The notes under the pieces are model-generated. The model did not search any database, was not told the origin of the DNA, and saw only the letters and a program-made list of their open reading frames with translations. From Struthio camelus (taxonomy: Eukaryota; Chordata; Aves; Struthioniformes; Struthionidae): 64,000 bases of DNA. The position numbers and the translations under genes were made by a program. Positions 1 through 11,900 of this stretch are shown one piece after another (position 1 is the first letter of the stretch; the number at the start of each line of letters is the position of its first letter). The stretch covers positions 66,544,911 through 66,608,910 of the forward strand of contig NC_090942.1 of NCBI RefSeq assembly GCF_040807025.1. Direction: 5' to 3'.

Positions 1-1169
1 TGACTATGCTCACTACAAAAAGCGAGAGGCGATGCTTTTCTGTGAGGAACCAGATACTGCCCACTGTAGTAGAAGCAGGCATTTATGTCCTGTTTTTGAC
101 TTGTCCTACATGTCTCTCATAGAAATGCTTGGGGATGTGCTTGTGCAGGCAGTTAGCAATCCCTCTCCTTGTTTCTATTGCTGTTGCTGAGGGAATACAA
201 GAAGATGCTCCCCGAGAACATCTCACCAGGAGCAGATGACAGAGGTTAAGCAGAACCAGGTTCTCTGTCCCTGAACAACTTCCCAGCAGATCTCACAGGC
301 TGCGGTTTAAGGCCCATTTGCTTTCCCAAAATAGCAGCTCCCTGCTGTCTGACCAAACTGCCCCGGTAGGCACCATGCCTCTCTCCCTGCTCACCCACGG
401 AAAAAGCACGGCTCTGAACTGGCGATTTACCACATGGACTCATGGTTATGTCCCGAACCAGTCAATCAACCCTGACCGGGACTGGTAAGAAACAGATTTC
501 AGAATTAAGCCAGGCTCTTGTGAAGATTCAGTTTTCTCATTAACTCTTAAATATATGTGTGATCTTTCTCACAGCTGGCGTTAAAAAATATTATCATCTT
601 TCTTGTGGTGGTGATTTAGCAGTAATTCTCCTTAGTAATCCTTTTCCTCCTTTGTCTTTGTTTTACTTCCACTCACATCTATTAGAATGTGCTGCTCTAA
701 TTTAGTGACCTGAGTGGAGATATGAGAACAGTAGAAAACAATCATTTAAAAACTTGTTAAAATAACTCAGCTCCAAGTGAGACCGGCAGTCATGAGAAGA
801 ATAAAACAAATGAAGAGGAAAAGGCTGTTAAAATGGAAGAAATGAAAAACCTGCTACTTTCTGTTTCTCCAATATGTTGCAGACAAAGACTGCCCTCTCT
901 CAGTTTTCCTTTATTAAGAATAATTACAACAACCAAAGGCCAAATTTGCAGACTCTTGTTTGTGTCTCCTTCACCGCCTTAGGGTGCTCCCTTTTTAAAG
1001 CCTAGTCAGTGTTTACTACCCCACCGTGATCACAGAGGAGGGTGCTGAGACATCATGGAGGCCTGCTGCTTGTGCTGTTCTGTAAACCAGCTATGCCTTT
1101 GTAAATCATAGCGCTCTGCAGCCAGCTCAGGCACCGGTCTTTTTTTATTTCTTGATAAGATAGTCTCCC
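1..1169. other. AT-rich intergenic DNA, no gene seen
   Basis: Both strands were read. The ORFs here are short, start at arbitrary Met codons and show no recognisable protein family or codon pattern. I see no interspersed repeat I can name, no RNA gene and no clear promoter. Confidence 0.6.
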
Positions 1170-1440
1170 GTTGTTGAAAGGGCAAAAATCTCACTTTTGG
1201 CAGAGGGAAACCAGACAAAACGCAGGATTATCTGGCCGCAAGGGGCCAGCCACAAGTCCTGAGAGCGGCTGCAGGGAGGGACAAGCTGCTGGGACAGCAG
1301 GGAGACGGCGCCCCGTCGGCACCGTGCACCGCACAGAGGTGCCTTGTGCCCACGGGCAGCCCTGGGGCCCTGCAACCTTCAGGAGGACTCGCTGAGCCCT
1401 CGGGATGGAGGGGAATAAACTCACCGCGCGAGAGTCTATC
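1170..1440. other. Isolated GC- and CpG-rich islet
   Basis: This stretch of about 270 bases is much richer in G, C and CpG than the AT-rich DNA on both sides. CpGs are dense between about 1310 and 1432, for example around the ACGGCGCC and CCGCGCGAG strings. An AATAAA lies near 1413, close to its right edge. Reading frames are open on both strands (74-77 codons), but this is expected in GC-rich DNA and no protein family is recognised. It could be an orphan CpG island or distal regulatory element, a non-coding first exon, or a remnant of an LTR. The sequence alone does not decide between these. Confidence 0.4.
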
Positions 1441-4189
1441 TGTTAAGAACTGCTTCTGAAAATAGTCCTGTCTCCTGGTAACACATTTCTAAAGCTTCAG
1501 GATAGAGCTGAGCCCTGGAAATGATGATAAAGAACTGGACAAGTTTAATTGCCTACAGCTGAAAAATCATGCAAAGCATCTTCAAATTTACATAAATGTT
1601 ATTTTTTCAGTTCAGTGTAAATATGACGATTTTGGAGGCCGAAACAGGTTTTCAAGACAACTTTCTGCTGAAGACACAAATACCCCACTGTATCCTTGAG
1701 CCTGTGACACAAATGAAATTATAACTAACCTACAATTTTTTCATGTTTTACTTAAAATACCCCATAATTTAGTTATTCTTTAGTGTACCAAATGTAGTGT
1801 GAGAGAACAAAATTTATTATTAATTGTATTGGGAATTGGTTAAGTATTTACCAAAATGCAGTTCTAACAAAGCTAACTAGAGAAGTTATAAAAAAAGAAA
1901 AAAAAAAGATGCTTATAAAGTATTTAAATATGTTGTTAGAATCTATCTGGAAGAAAATTTTTGAAAATTGCATTTAAAAACTACATTATGATAAAAAGTG
2001 AAGCTTCAAAATCAAAGCAAAACATTTTGAATTTAACTAATCAATACTTTCCTCATGACCTCAAGCCTTTTTTAAGCACTTTGCTGAAATAGCTTTGGAA
2101 CGGTGACTTTCTGTGCTAGTACAATCCTCATATTTTCTGTACAAAGCTAAACTATGTTGTATGACCAACATTTTTCTAACTGTTTCTAACTGCACTTGCT
2201 TTGATGAAAGCTAAATTAGGATCACAAAAATACTCTTATGACGCTATACTACTTTATTTACTAACGCAGACAGATCTTCTAACAGTGGACAAAAAACATT
2301 CACTGAGCCAAAATCAATTTTTCTCATTTCTACCACATCTCAAATGTCCTTATGAGCATTAATAGCTCCATTTTCAAAGGCAGTTTCCCTGGGAGGAAAC
2401 TGAGTGCAAATGACACCATTATTCCTATCCTCGATCTTCTCCATAATCTTCCAGTAGCTTCGCAACAATGAGATTAGTACTGAAGCTTCTGCATTGCGAA
2501 ATGGGAGGAGATAGTTTGTTTAACGATGGAAGCTGCTTGCACTCAGTTTATCTTCCTTCTTCCTTGAGAATATTTAACTTTCTATATTCTCCCATGGCTG
2601 TGAATTCTATCCCTCCTGCCAAGAGCAGAAATGGTCATTCTGATGGAATAAAGTGTGTGCACGGATGTAGGGGGTGAGTGGAGTGCGTTATTCCCTTTTT
2701 CCCTTCTAGAGAGGTAGCTGTTCGTTTAAACCTTTCCTGGTACTTTGCAGGCTATTAAAAGAGCTGAAAATTTTAATTATTTATGTTCTGTGCATTGTGC
2801 AATTTAATATTTTACTCTAAACATATTTACGTGAGAGCAACCTCATCATTCAGCAGTTAGGAAATGCATCAGATCATCTAATGATTAGTCACCATTTTTC
2901 TAACAGGATGAAAACAGGATGAGTTTCCAGACTTTCTTGGTTAAGGGTTAAACAGTCTTACTTTGCAGGGATCTTAGAGCTCCTGCCTTAAGATGGTCCC
3001 AAGGTCTTTTTGATGAGTGAAGAGAACTCAGGAAATTCCCTGGCTTCACTCCAGAGGAAACCGATTACATTGCCTTTATGCCAAATAGGTAAGAAGACGT
3101 TTTTAATCATGTGGCGTTTCATCTACAGTTATTGAAAAAAAAAAAAAAAAATCAGTGCTAGCTGGCCAGGCTCCACTTTATAAAGCTGCTTAGAGGCGCA
3201 GTGGTAGTTACACATCCCACCACCCCCAGGCACCCCCTGTTCTGAATTTCAGCTAACCCCACAGAATTAGGGAGAGAAGGTATTGCTGCTTCTACTCCTG
3301 GCTTTCTCCAGCAGTACACCAGCAAGCACAGGGAACTCTGGCACAGGGAGCGCATGTGGAGGTACAGAGGGGGGTGCTCCGCATCTCCTATTAAGAAGGA
3401 TTTGTTGGAGGAAGCAGAGAAGAAAACAGAAATCTGTGGGTTTCTACAGGATTGTGCAGGCAAAGGCACAGCTGGCAGAGTGCATCTTCACTAACATGCA
3501 GTACCACCATAGTCCAACAGAAAAGCAGTGCTTGCTCTACCCTAAGCCTAAGGTATGATCGATTCTGAGGTTGTAATGGGCAGGCTATAATGCTTTTTTG
3601 CACTCCCACAGGGGAGGTTAGCTTTAGGGTGTACATGGTTTTCCTATTTGAAATGTGCCCTAACAACCATTTCATAGGGAGGTCCTTAGAAAATGACACC
3701 AGAGCAGCAGGTCTGCTTGCCTTTCCTTCCCTTTGTTCTTTCTACTGCAGTGTGGCAACAATATGCATTTTGCAGCTCCCAGGAAAATTCTCCCACGTTT
3801 GGTTAGAGGCTTTGAAAAATTCTCTTTGTGCATCAGTACAGTCAAAACTTCTTAAGAGTTCACAGAATCTGCAACGAAGTGTTACTACCTGAGTCTGCAG
3901 GGACAGAGCAGGACTTCACCTTCAGTATGTCCTTTTTCTTTCACAAGGGAGAAGGGAACCCTATGCCTCAAAGAGCCCCCATGGGACTCAGGGCAATATT
4001 AAACTGCATTTCTACCCACACTCCCTTTACCATCACCATGTTGGCTAAGAATGCAGAAGGACACACGTGGCTGAGTCCTGTGCCAAGGCTCCAGGCCACC
4101 TGAGTACAGGACAAGTAACTGCCCAGCCTTTAGCATGTCTTTGCACTGGAGTGAACACAGGTCAGGGAGCAGAAAGCTCCCTTTAGCAC
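1441..4189. other. Intergenic DNA with an A17 tract
   Basis: No gene or named repeat is seen. A run of 17 A lies at 3135-3151. There is no recognisable retroposed sequence immediately upstream of it, so I do not call it a retroposon tail. The ORFs near 3158-3892 overlap each other on both strands and look like chance. Confidence 0.6.
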
Positions 4190-4920
4190 TGCCTGGGCTT
4201 TATGCAAGAGAAACGGGGCAGTGGCAAGCGAGCGAGGAAGCTTGCAAGAACAGAACAGGGGGAAGATGCCTTCCCAGAGAAACTGGAAAGAGGCTGAAAT
4301 AAGAGGTGGAAGGGAGTGGAAGGGAAGATAGCAAGAGCTGAGCACTTGAGATGTTGAACTGCAGGAGAAAGCCCTCAACAGAAGCTGAAAGAGAGGTAGC
4401 ACAGAGCAAAGGTAGATGAGAGCAGAGTGGGAGAAGGGCAGGCTATGGACACGAGAACAGAGGAATTTACAGCCACTAAAGAACTGAGCTCTGAACAACC
4501 TGGAGCTGAACCCCAAGACCTGTGAAAAATAAGAAAAGGTCAAATATAATTTTGCCTGTGCATTATGCTATCATTGCCTGACTACCTTTTATTGATTGTC
4601 TTTGCAAACGGAAATGTTATTTTATTTTTATATAACTAGGTGCATTTAGTACTCAGGTAACGCAAGGATAGCTTCTGTACAGAAGAAGTTGTACAGATGA
4701 ATAGGGTGAAGATACTAGTTATGTGACATTTATCAACTGACTACTATAAAGCCAGAGCTGATAAGAAAGAGGCGCAAGTAAAGAAAAAAGGAAATAAAAA
4801 GAAAATAGAAAGCAGTAAACTTAATGGAGGGAACAAAAAGACAATGATGATAAGAAGATGGAATGAAATTGGGAGGGGAAAGGAAAGAAGATAACAATGA
4901 AGAAAAGTGCTAGAATAGCG
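4190..4920 (+). repeat. Purine-rich (GA-type) low-complexity tracts
   Basis: The + strand is strongly biased to A and G in two blocks, about 4195-4460 and about 4745-4915. It is built of irregular GAAAG, GGAAGGGA and AAGAAA strings. The bias removes stop codons from the minus strand and explains a 137-codon minus-strand ORF here, which is Ser/Leu/Phe-rich and not a credible protein. Long homopurine strands can form triplex DNA, but the interruptions make that uncertain. Confidence 0.6.
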
Positions 4921-7900
4921 TTTCTCCGGCTTTCTGAAAGCATGAGTTTATTTGGTCTGATCTGTCTCTGTATGACCTCCAGTGGGCCCAGACTCTTGGT
5001 AGCGTATTTTACGTGTAGGTAATTCTTTTGCTCTTATGAATGCTTTGCAACCCATCCTTGAACCCTTTTATGACCTCTTACTGGAGAAAAAACACTTTAG
5101 AAGGTTGTTAGAGTGCTAACAGTGGCAAGGATCTTTATTACTGAGTTTATTAGCTTTTAGCAATACTAGTATGGTATATAGACATACAAAAATAGTGAGG
5201 AGAATAAAAATAATAATATTTCAAGCATGAAGGAATCAAGTCACTTATCTGGAGGGCTGAAGAATGCAGCTCATTCAGCTTCAGTCTACTAAATCCAGGA
5301 GTGCAAAATGAATTAATTACATTAAGAGCTCCTCAGATGTATTTTTGTCTCTAAAGTATGATGTCACTGCCTGACCCTCATCTGGCAAGTAAAAATCAAT
5401 TTTCATTTCACCCATATCTTTTTTTCAGACAGTAAGATGATCTATCACATAGTGTCCTCAGCTTTAAAGTAAGCATGCTGCATTCCTCCCTCCAACACAT
5501 CCGGAAATGCCGAGGCAGTCTTATATAAAACATGACCTCTGTAACACAGTAGCCTTTTTCTTTGTTTTGCTTAAAGACCCAAAGTTTTGGAGCTAGAGAC
5601 ACTGCAGTTTACATATTTGTGTTCTGCTGCCTTTGGTCTCTGGACTGAGACTGTATTTTACTCAGTAATAAAAGAATAAAGGAGCCAGGACCTCAGAGCC
5701 AGAACCAATAGGTAAATCTTCTCCTTTTCTTCGTGGTAGGGCATCCTCAAGGAACTGAAAGATCTGGACTTGAATTTGGACCTCTAACTAAATCTACATA
5801 TGCAAATGTCTTCTCAAATTTTCAAAATCCTTCATTTACTGTGTAAAACAACTACTTTAGTTTTCAGGTGATATAAACTTAGACAGTGATGGTTTCGCAA
5901 CCAATTAAAATAACACAAGTAATGAAATAGAAGGATGTTAATTACATGTCATAAAAGTAGCTGCCTGCAGATGCATTTTACATTAATGCTGCTTTTCTCT
6001 ATTAAAAAACCTATATATTTAGCTCCTTTAGCTAGATAAATCAGAATAAAATTAAAAGCAAGCTTTATTGCTTATCTAAAAATAAATATTAAATCTAGAT
6101 ATCAGCTTTCCTGGAGGAAAAGGTTTTGTTAATTTCAGGGGGCTCTTAAATGACAGGACATTTAACTAAAAATCAGTGGAAGAAAAAAGATCACTGATCA
6201 ACTGAGCTCCCCACTATGAGAAAAATATTCTGCTTATCCCTTTAAGTCACAAAAGGTAGGAGGGGAGTAGTAGGTGGCATCTATAAAACACCAGGATTTC
6301 CTTGACCAGTCTTCTTGGACAACGCAGCAAGTTTTCACTGGGATACAAGCATGCTCAGATTTACAGCAAAGTAAAGTATGTCATTAAGTTGTTGCTGATA
6401 CCAGGAGCCATGTACACTTGTCTGAGCATGTGCTTGCTCATCACAGGCTGCACGCGGAAAATTCAGAGATCTTGGCCCCCACTTCTAGGATGGGACTGGC
6501 AGCAGCCTGCCTGGTTACACCACCTTCCTCTTGAGAAAGCTGAAAAGAGTGGCAGTAATGAGCGGACACAGCCACTCTCAGGCTCTTGTCACAGCACCCT
6601 GCTGCTCTGCTCCTCTGTTACGCTGAAGAGGAGGCAAGCTGCTAGCTGCCTTCTCATTCACACTCGATGCTGCATCCTGAAAGAGAGAGAGAGAAAGATG
6701 AATGGAGAGATGTAACGTGAACACCTCCTGCGCCTGGTGTCTATACTGGTGCACGGGACTAGCTAGCTCTGTGTGCACGACTGTGTGTGAAATTAGTTAC
6801 TACCCCACACCCTGAAAGAGATTTTGGTCCTTCCTGGACCCTGCTAGCCCGCTGAGCGGCAGTTGTCAATCAGCTTTGCTGCTGGATTCAGTAGGGGGTC
6901 CTACCAGTGATTTTGTCCTCCCAAGACAGATGGGAGAGACAAATAGACGTACTAATTCCTAAAGAGAATAAAGAATCTGGACTTCAGTGAAACAGTGGTG
7001 TAGGAATAACCTCTGAGAGTAGAATGAGGGGAAGACGACAGCAGTGTTTATAATACAAGTTTACAGACCTTTTCATGTGCTTTAGCTGCTGAGATGAGGC
7101 AGGCTCTCCATACTGTTAAGCAGAGTAGCCCAGCTGAGCCGGGCAGTTCTCTTAATATCTGAGCAGTGTTTTTGTTTGTCCACTAACCTTGATCACAATA
7201 TCAACACCCCACTAGACATTTGTATATCCACTAGAATAGCAGTATGTCAAAATTCAAATTAATTTTATTTCTATATTAGGAAAACATTAGAGAAAATTCT
7301 TTTTGCTTAATTTGCTCAACATCTTTCCGCTGTTGATGAGAAAGTCATCATCAGGTGAGAAAGGTGCCTATATAAAATCAAAACAGCTAATGTTAAGGGA
7401 AGAAGAAAGGAAACTTTGTAACTTCCCACACTGTGCTTTACAGTCAACTCCAATTACTAAAATTAAAAGCTGGGCTATTGTTTTTGGCACTTCGTTCTTC
7501 TCTCTCCTCATAACTCTTTAATTTTGGTGAGCAGAACAGCAGCACCACTGTATTTTAAAAATCGGCTCAACGCCAAAGTCCTTGGCTATATAGCTGAAAC
7601 GCTCCTGGACCTGGCCACAGGAGACCTGACTGGAACATCTGCAGAGGTGTCTTGGGGGAATCTGTGGATTAGGGGGCACTTACCTGTGGCTTAGAGGTGC
7701 CATATAGCCTGGAGTGAAATACACACCTTTTAATTCTGGAAGTGCTAGAGTTGGGCCTGATCCATAATCCACTGATGACAACCAGTGTCTTTGCACTGAC
7801 TGCAGTGGAAGATGACTTGAAAGAAGGGAAAGAAAGAGGAAGGAAGGAAGCAAGCAAGCAAAAAAACTTTATTTTACGCATGCCACGACATCAATATTTT

Positions 7901-8105
7901 AAAAGGACTGTATAAGTTGTTCAAAAGCATGGCCCCTGGGTGGAATCAGGCTCATAGCTCACATTTTATAATTAAATTCATTATTCTAAACGTACAGTGA
8001 AGTATTTCACTCACAGGAGGAAAAGTCAGATTTCTATGCCTCACTCTCATCACTGCAGCATTTAACCCTAGGTATACATCTGTGATGTGCCAATAGAGGG
8101 GTGTC
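4921..8105. other. Intergenic DNA, nothing named
   Basis: No exon-like reading frame, RNA gene or repeat of a known family was recognised. A small GAGA run lies near 6679-6697 and an AAGG/AAGC microsatellite-like run near 7821-7860. Confidence 0.6.
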
Positions 8106-8931
8106 TGTGATTCTTTCGGATCCTGGGATTAGTTGTACTGAACTTGAGAGATCATCATTTGTCAGGTATGAGACTTTATTAGAGATAAGAGGTTATAACA
8201 AAGCTACAAGTACAGTAAAGCTACAAATACAACAGAATTGAAATATATGTACACATCAGAGCTCTACAGGTAAATCACAGATGCGCGGTACGGTGACCGC
8301 TCTCACCTTTATAGGCCACCCCTCTGATATAGTTTGCTCCAGATCCTCCCCACCATGCCATTGACATCAGGGGCATCCTTGCTGTTGGGTGGGTCCTCAG
8401 GTCCGCAGGCCAGCTGATGGTGCGTCCAAGTCCACGCCAACATGAGGCTTACTTAATGGCAGCCCACAGTTACACAAAAGCTGTACGGCTCTAGTCAGTA
8501 ACAGTGTGCATATCAACAGATAACCTAGTGCTCAGCCCACAACAGCGCTCAGTTCATAGCCATACGCCCATTAACAGGTCATTCTGAGGAGAATTCCGCA
8601 GCACCTAGACGTTGATGTTGTGAGTTTGGACTCCTTTGTCCAGTCTCCTTTGTCTGGACTTGTCAGTCACGGGGTCATTGGAGGGTGTGCACGTAGGTTT
8701 CAGCAACCCCACAGCGTGATGACTGCAGCAGCGGTGCACCTGGGCTTTGTTAACTCCTGGGGAACAAGCCAGAGCAAACCCTTTTCTATGGGCTGCTCCA
8801 TCTCGAGTCTCATGCTTGCCAGTGTGGCACCTGTCAACATCCTACACTGTTATTTCAAAGTCTGGATTTCTTTTGTCACTGTGATCTCTCAATTCCAAAT
8901 AAACTGGGGTTGAGAGTGGTGGGACCCCACA
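8106..8931 (-). mobile_element. Probable solo LTR of an endogenous retrovirus-like element
   Basis: Read on the minus strand, this segment of about 826 bases begins TGTGGGGTCCCACC (8931 downward) and ends GAAAGAATCACA (8106), giving the TG...CA ends expected of an LTR. A TATA-like CTATAAAGG lies at 8306-8314 (minus strand). About 130 bases downstream there is an AATAAA poly(A) signal at 8175-8180, so the U3-R-U5 order is plausible. The block is richer in GC and CpG than its surroundings. Flanking pentamers are GTGTC (8101-8105) and GTGCT (8932-8936). They match at 3 of 5 positions, so a target-site duplication is possible but not proven. No gag, pol or env sequence sits next to it, which is why I call it a solo LTR. 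The exact ends and the family are inferred; an unrelated CpG-rich regulatory block is the alternative. Confidence 0.5.
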
Positions 8932-11900
8932 GTGCTCAGTATGACTTTCCTACAGTCCTTACCAGAAACCCACCTGGCCAGTTCAGAAATCAAACTAACC
9001 ACTAAGAAGGGCACAATCTCTGATCTAAAGGATGGCTGCTGCACTGGAAGGCCGTGGCAGAAAGGACTATAAACAGGACAAGACTAACAGAAGAATTCTT
9101 CAGGATAGAGTTTAGGAACAGAAAAAATAGCTATATGACTTGTCCTTACAGATAAATAGTAACCAATTTCCATTCAATATCCCTCCTACCTCTTCTTCAT
9201 GCAGTTAACATTTCTTTTTTTTTTTCCACATCTGGAGGAAGTTTATTCGCCAGGGTGCACTCCACAGAGGTCATTTTCAGAAGAATATTGTTCTTTGATA
9301 AGAGAGCATGAATTAATTGAAATGTTATCATTGAGCATCTCAGTCCACTTTTCCCTGTATTTAAATCAGTGCACTGCAGCCTGCTTATTGAAATACAGAT
9401 TATCAGCAAGCTTCTGCCATTGCGTATCTGCATCATTTTTTCACATTACGGAAATACAGAGCTGCTGCCATTGCCACTGCTGTATGAACTGCACTTTCTA
9501 AAGTTTTCTGAATAAGGCAGAAGCAGAAACTAAGTGCAGGACATTTTTCAGGCACAGGTCTTGTTACTAAGGCACAATAGGTTTCTAATTAATCTAAGAA
9601 TAGCTTGAAAAGAAAGGAATCTTTCTTTGAATATCACCAGCAGCTGATTTCTTCATGTTCCTGACATACTTCTCATGCCTTTACTGATAATCTAGTTACT
9701 TCATGAATCATTTGTATGTGCTGATAATGTGAAATATCCATGGACCTTTTCACATGATACACAGCATGCGAATGCATGCCAGAAATGGCTTTGTCTGTAG
9801 ATGCAGGAATCCTTTATATTCTGTAACTGAGAAGACCGTACATTGGGTTTATTTTTGCTTAACAGCTTACTGGTAGATAGGTCAAGAAAGTAATTATTAC
9901 ATTTGTACTTTTTATTTCCTTGAAGCTCTGGAAAGAAATGTGGCTACTTTCTCAAAACAGGTATCTGCTAATGGAGTTCCCCTAAAGGCTACAGAACTTA
10001 ATCCTGGACAGCCAAACAGGCTTGCTTCTCTAAAGCCCTCGGACACAGACCAGGCTATAAGAGATGTAGAAAGCACTCATAGAAAGACTAGATACTACAG
10101 TCCCTTAAAATAATTTTTTAAACTCATAGTATCAATCATCCTTGACAGAGAAAACTTAGCAGCAGAGACAGTGACTTGATGAAGGAAAAGAAATCATGCA
10201 ATCTATCTGCTGTGATCAGCTGACAAAACTTTTACAGAAGCTCCTGGAGTCCCTTCTCACTTACATAGATGGTCACCTCCACTTGATCTCTTACAAAGTT
10301 GCCATGGATCTCACTATCTGTTTCAGATCTGGCTAGGAGACACAAAATGAAGCCTTTTAGCTCCTCTTTTCCACTATGTGGAATGGAAAGCTGAAAACAC
10401 GTAATAAGAGCTAGAATCTGAATGGAGGGAAATGAAGATCTGTTTCTTTGAAAATCATCTCCCCCCCACCCCCAACATCTGCCATAGACTTAAGAGGTTT
10501 TGGAAAACACACATGAAACAGGAGGAAATAGGAAGATAAAGAAGGAAGTCAGAAACCTGGCTTAGATGTACTCTTAAATACAGTATTACTATTACAGTAT
10601 TTTAAGGTTTTACATTCAGTCAGGCTCTTACACGACAACTATAATTCCTTTAGCATGTCAGTATCAACTTTTTTTTTTTTTTTACAAACGATTATTAACC
10701 ATAGGTCTTTAAATAGAGCAAGTGGCATACATTTTTAATACCACAAAGCCTCATTAAAATACAATAAAAAATTCAGTTATTGTTTTATTACTTTTATTTC
10801 CTTGTAAAGACCCCAGTCCTGAAAGTGCATCCACAGGTAGATCTTAATCTGAATCAGTACATCTCAGCACAGAATAGTACTGGCTGTGACATGGCCTGAC
10901 CTCACTGAAAACTGAATTGCCTTAGGTGAACATATAATTTCAGAAGTCAGGGATATAGACTGTACAGTAAGGATCTCCTGCATTTATGTGACATTTGGTC
11001 ATCTTAATTTCCACCAACCACAAAGGAGCTCTATGCCTATCACATATTTCAGGCTTGTGACCTGAATCCACAGGGCTAAATCTCCAGCACAGTATGAATA
11101 GCCAGTGCCCAAACCTAGCTCATTTTAATGACAAGACAGTTATTTTCTGTGACTAATATCAAGAATTGGAAACAGTATTTAATATATGTGTTAAGGTAGA
11201 ACAAGCTGATATCATAGCCTGACTTTTCTAGTTATTATCCAAACATATATATTAAGTTGTTGCCTTGAAGAATTTAGAAACAAAGGGACTTGGTAGATAA
11301 AAGGTGGGAGAAAAGAAATAGCAGCATTCATATTTATTAATATTAATCAAAAATGAAACCTAAGACTGTGCCTAAACTTTGGACATTTTATTTCTGATAG
11401 AACATCTCCTTCAAAAGGGTTATCTCTGTGAACTAAGGAACCAGTAAAATAACCACAGAAAGTAGACAGGACTTTGTTTTTATCAAGGACATATATATTG
11501 AGAATACTGGATCCAAAACCCCTATAAAATTTGCAAATCATCATATTCAAAATATTTAACTGCCCAGATGAGGCTGATGCCTAACATCAAATCCTCAGTG
11601 ATGGATACAACCTTTGGAAATTACCTGACATCTTGGCTTTATGTATAAAGAGTTTAAATAAATGGTCCAATTGTTTCCATAATAGGTCTCTCTTATTTTA
11701 TTGCAAATCCTTCAGATAGCCACCTCTTATCTTTGCTCTTCACTGAAACTATTGGGAAATTGCTTGCACCAGAATTTCCTGAACATAACAGAAAGGAGAA
11801 GAATTAATTGTCATAGGACTTAGCAAGCAAACATTCCCCAAGCCTTCTGCAAATACTAGAGAGCTTGCAGGAACTTTTAAAGAAAATTTTATCTGTTCTC

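Noticed and set aside
4130..4543. 137-codon minus-strand ORF
   Set aside because: It is produced by the purine bias of the + strand; the translation is low-complexity Ser/Leu/Phe.
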